Origin: CAYWTX01 sp964461295
Lineage (GTDB): Bacteria > Planctomycetota > Phycisphaerae > SM23-33
Reading direction: 5' to 3'
Length of the DNA stretch: 5,932 nt
NCBI GenBank assembly: GCA_964461295.1
Contig: CAYWTX010000026.1
Coordinates: 1-5,932 of the forward strand
The notes under the pieces: model-generated
Database searches by the model: none
What the model was told of the DNA's origin: nothing
What the model saw: only the letters and a program-made list of their open reading frames with translations
Translations under genes and position numbers: made by a program
In this document: piece after piece, positions 5,614 to 5,932 of the stretch
Position numbering within the stretch: the stretch's first letter is position 1
How the letters are laid out: every line of letters starts with the position of its first letter

Positions 5614-5725
5614 TAACCGGTAGCCGGTTCCCGGTTATCGCGGCCTGCCCGCTTCAGCGGGTAGATCCGGCACCTGCCCGCTTCAGCGGGCAGGCCGCGC
5701 AACGGGCTACGGGCTACCGGCTACC
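5614..5725. repeat. Nested inverted repeat filling the rpoZ-coaC spacer
   Basis: The structure begins one base beyond the coaC ribosome binding site and ends one base before the rpoZ stop codon. Outer arms GGTAGCCGGT (5619-5628) and ACCGGCTACC (5716-5725) are perfect. Middle arms of 23 bases (5639-5661 and 5677-5699) match except at two central positions. Each middle arm is itself a hairpin: both contain CCTGCCCGCTTCAGCGGG (5644-5661 and 5673-5690), and the second folds into a perfect ten-base stem at 5673-5694. AACCGG-TAG-CCGGTT at 5615-5629 forms another hairpin next to the ribosome binding site. No open frame or T-run is present. It is best read as a REP or MITE-like element. Confidence 0.8.
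5703..5723. repeat. Three tandem 7-bp units after rpoZ
   Basis: CGGGCTA, CGGGCTA and CCGGCTA follow one another inside the right outer arm of the nested repeat. The left outer arm carries a diverged version of the same heptads. The 16-bp tandem repeat at 3983-4018 is a comparable GC-rich array beside the third hairpin copy. Confidence 0.7.
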
Positions 5726-5726
5726 A

Positions 5727-5932
5727 CTACTTCAGCGACTCCGGCCGACCGACGTCCGACTGGTCGTAGTCGATGGAGATCTTGTCCTCGAGGATCTCCT
5801 GGATCACCACTTCCATGTCGGTCTGCCCGCCCTTGCGCTCCACGAGCGGCTTGGCGCCCTGGATCAGCTCGACCATCCGGCGCTGGATCAGGGCCGTCAG
5901 CTTGAACCGCCCGCCCAGTTTGTCCACGATCT
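5727..5932 (-). CDS. rpoZ: DNA-directed RNA polymerase omega subunit, 5' end cut by window edge
   Basis: Small subunit that assists assembly and stability of RNA polymerase. The visible 68 codons read IVDKLGGRFKLTALIQRRM and continue with VELIQGAKPLVERKG at about 20-34, then EVVIQEILEDKISID. DKLGGRFKLTALI corresponds to the conserved V-x-N-R-F-x-L-x-x-L block of omega, and the insert-like PLVERKGG and the acidic tail recall planctomycete omega proteins. The GTG at 5927 is in frame, but the frame stays open to the edge and homologues carry about ten residues before this point, so the real start is probably outside the window. It is the first visible gene of the rpoZ-coaC-coaB cluster; gmk often precedes it in bacteria, which would lie to the right. 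Confidence 0.85.
   Translation of the reverse strand, partial: IVDKLGGRFKLTALIQRRMVELIQGAKPLVERKGGQTDMEVVIQEILEDKISIDYDQSDVGRPESLK

Noticed and set aside
5614..5725. CRISPR array
   Set aside because: The direct repeats are only 18 bases, two in number with an 11-base gap, and are self-complementary parts of a nested inverted repeat.

Overview
The window is GC-rich, densely coding bacterial chromosome. Several protein features recall the Planctomycetota, probably Phycisphaerae or a relative: the RNA polymerase omega variant, a PurN with an extended GGHGMFG loop, a stand-alone URO-D-like protein, and CoaC and CoaB encoded by separate genes. This placement is from memory of the families; no search was run. 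All six genes are recognisable and none is a phage, CRISPR, toxin or secretion gene.

Layout. On the left, the minus strand carries most of nrdJ (class II, B12-dependent ribonucleotide reductase; its C-terminus runs off the left edge). It is divergent from purN (plus strand, purine synthesis), and about 160 bases between them hold both candidate promoters and two palindromes. PurN converges with a minus-strand gene for a uroporphyrinogen decarboxylase-like protein of unknown substrate (2767-3936). The right third is a minus-strand cluster read right to left: rpoZ (5' end off the right edge), coaC and coaB. The rpoZ-coaBC order is common in bacteria, but here CoaC and CoaB are separate polypeptides. 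The genes share a housekeeping theme of nucleotide and coenzyme supply: dNTPs, purines, 4'-phosphopantetheine for CoA, and the transcription machinery. Only rpoZ-coaC-coaB looks like a possible operon.

The most interesting material is noncoding. Each gene of the rpoZ-coaC-coaB cluster is followed, within a few bases of its stop codon, by palindromic repeat DNA. After rpoZ, a nested inverted repeat fills the whole spacer. After coaC, a roughly 120-bp MITE-like element with 15-bp perfect inverted ends encloses two hairpins that differ by compensatory base changes; its flanking CTTA repeat includes the coaC stop codon. After coaB come a hairpin of the same family as those in the rpoZ-coaC spacer and a 16-bp tandem repeat. 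This suggests short mobile or REP-like elements that settle just behind stop codons, perhaps acting on the mRNA.

The long gap 4698-5025 holds the MITE-like element, two smaller hairpins and a candidate coaB promoter. I see no RNA gene, CRISPR array or transposase gene, and nothing that amounts to a new multi-gene system.
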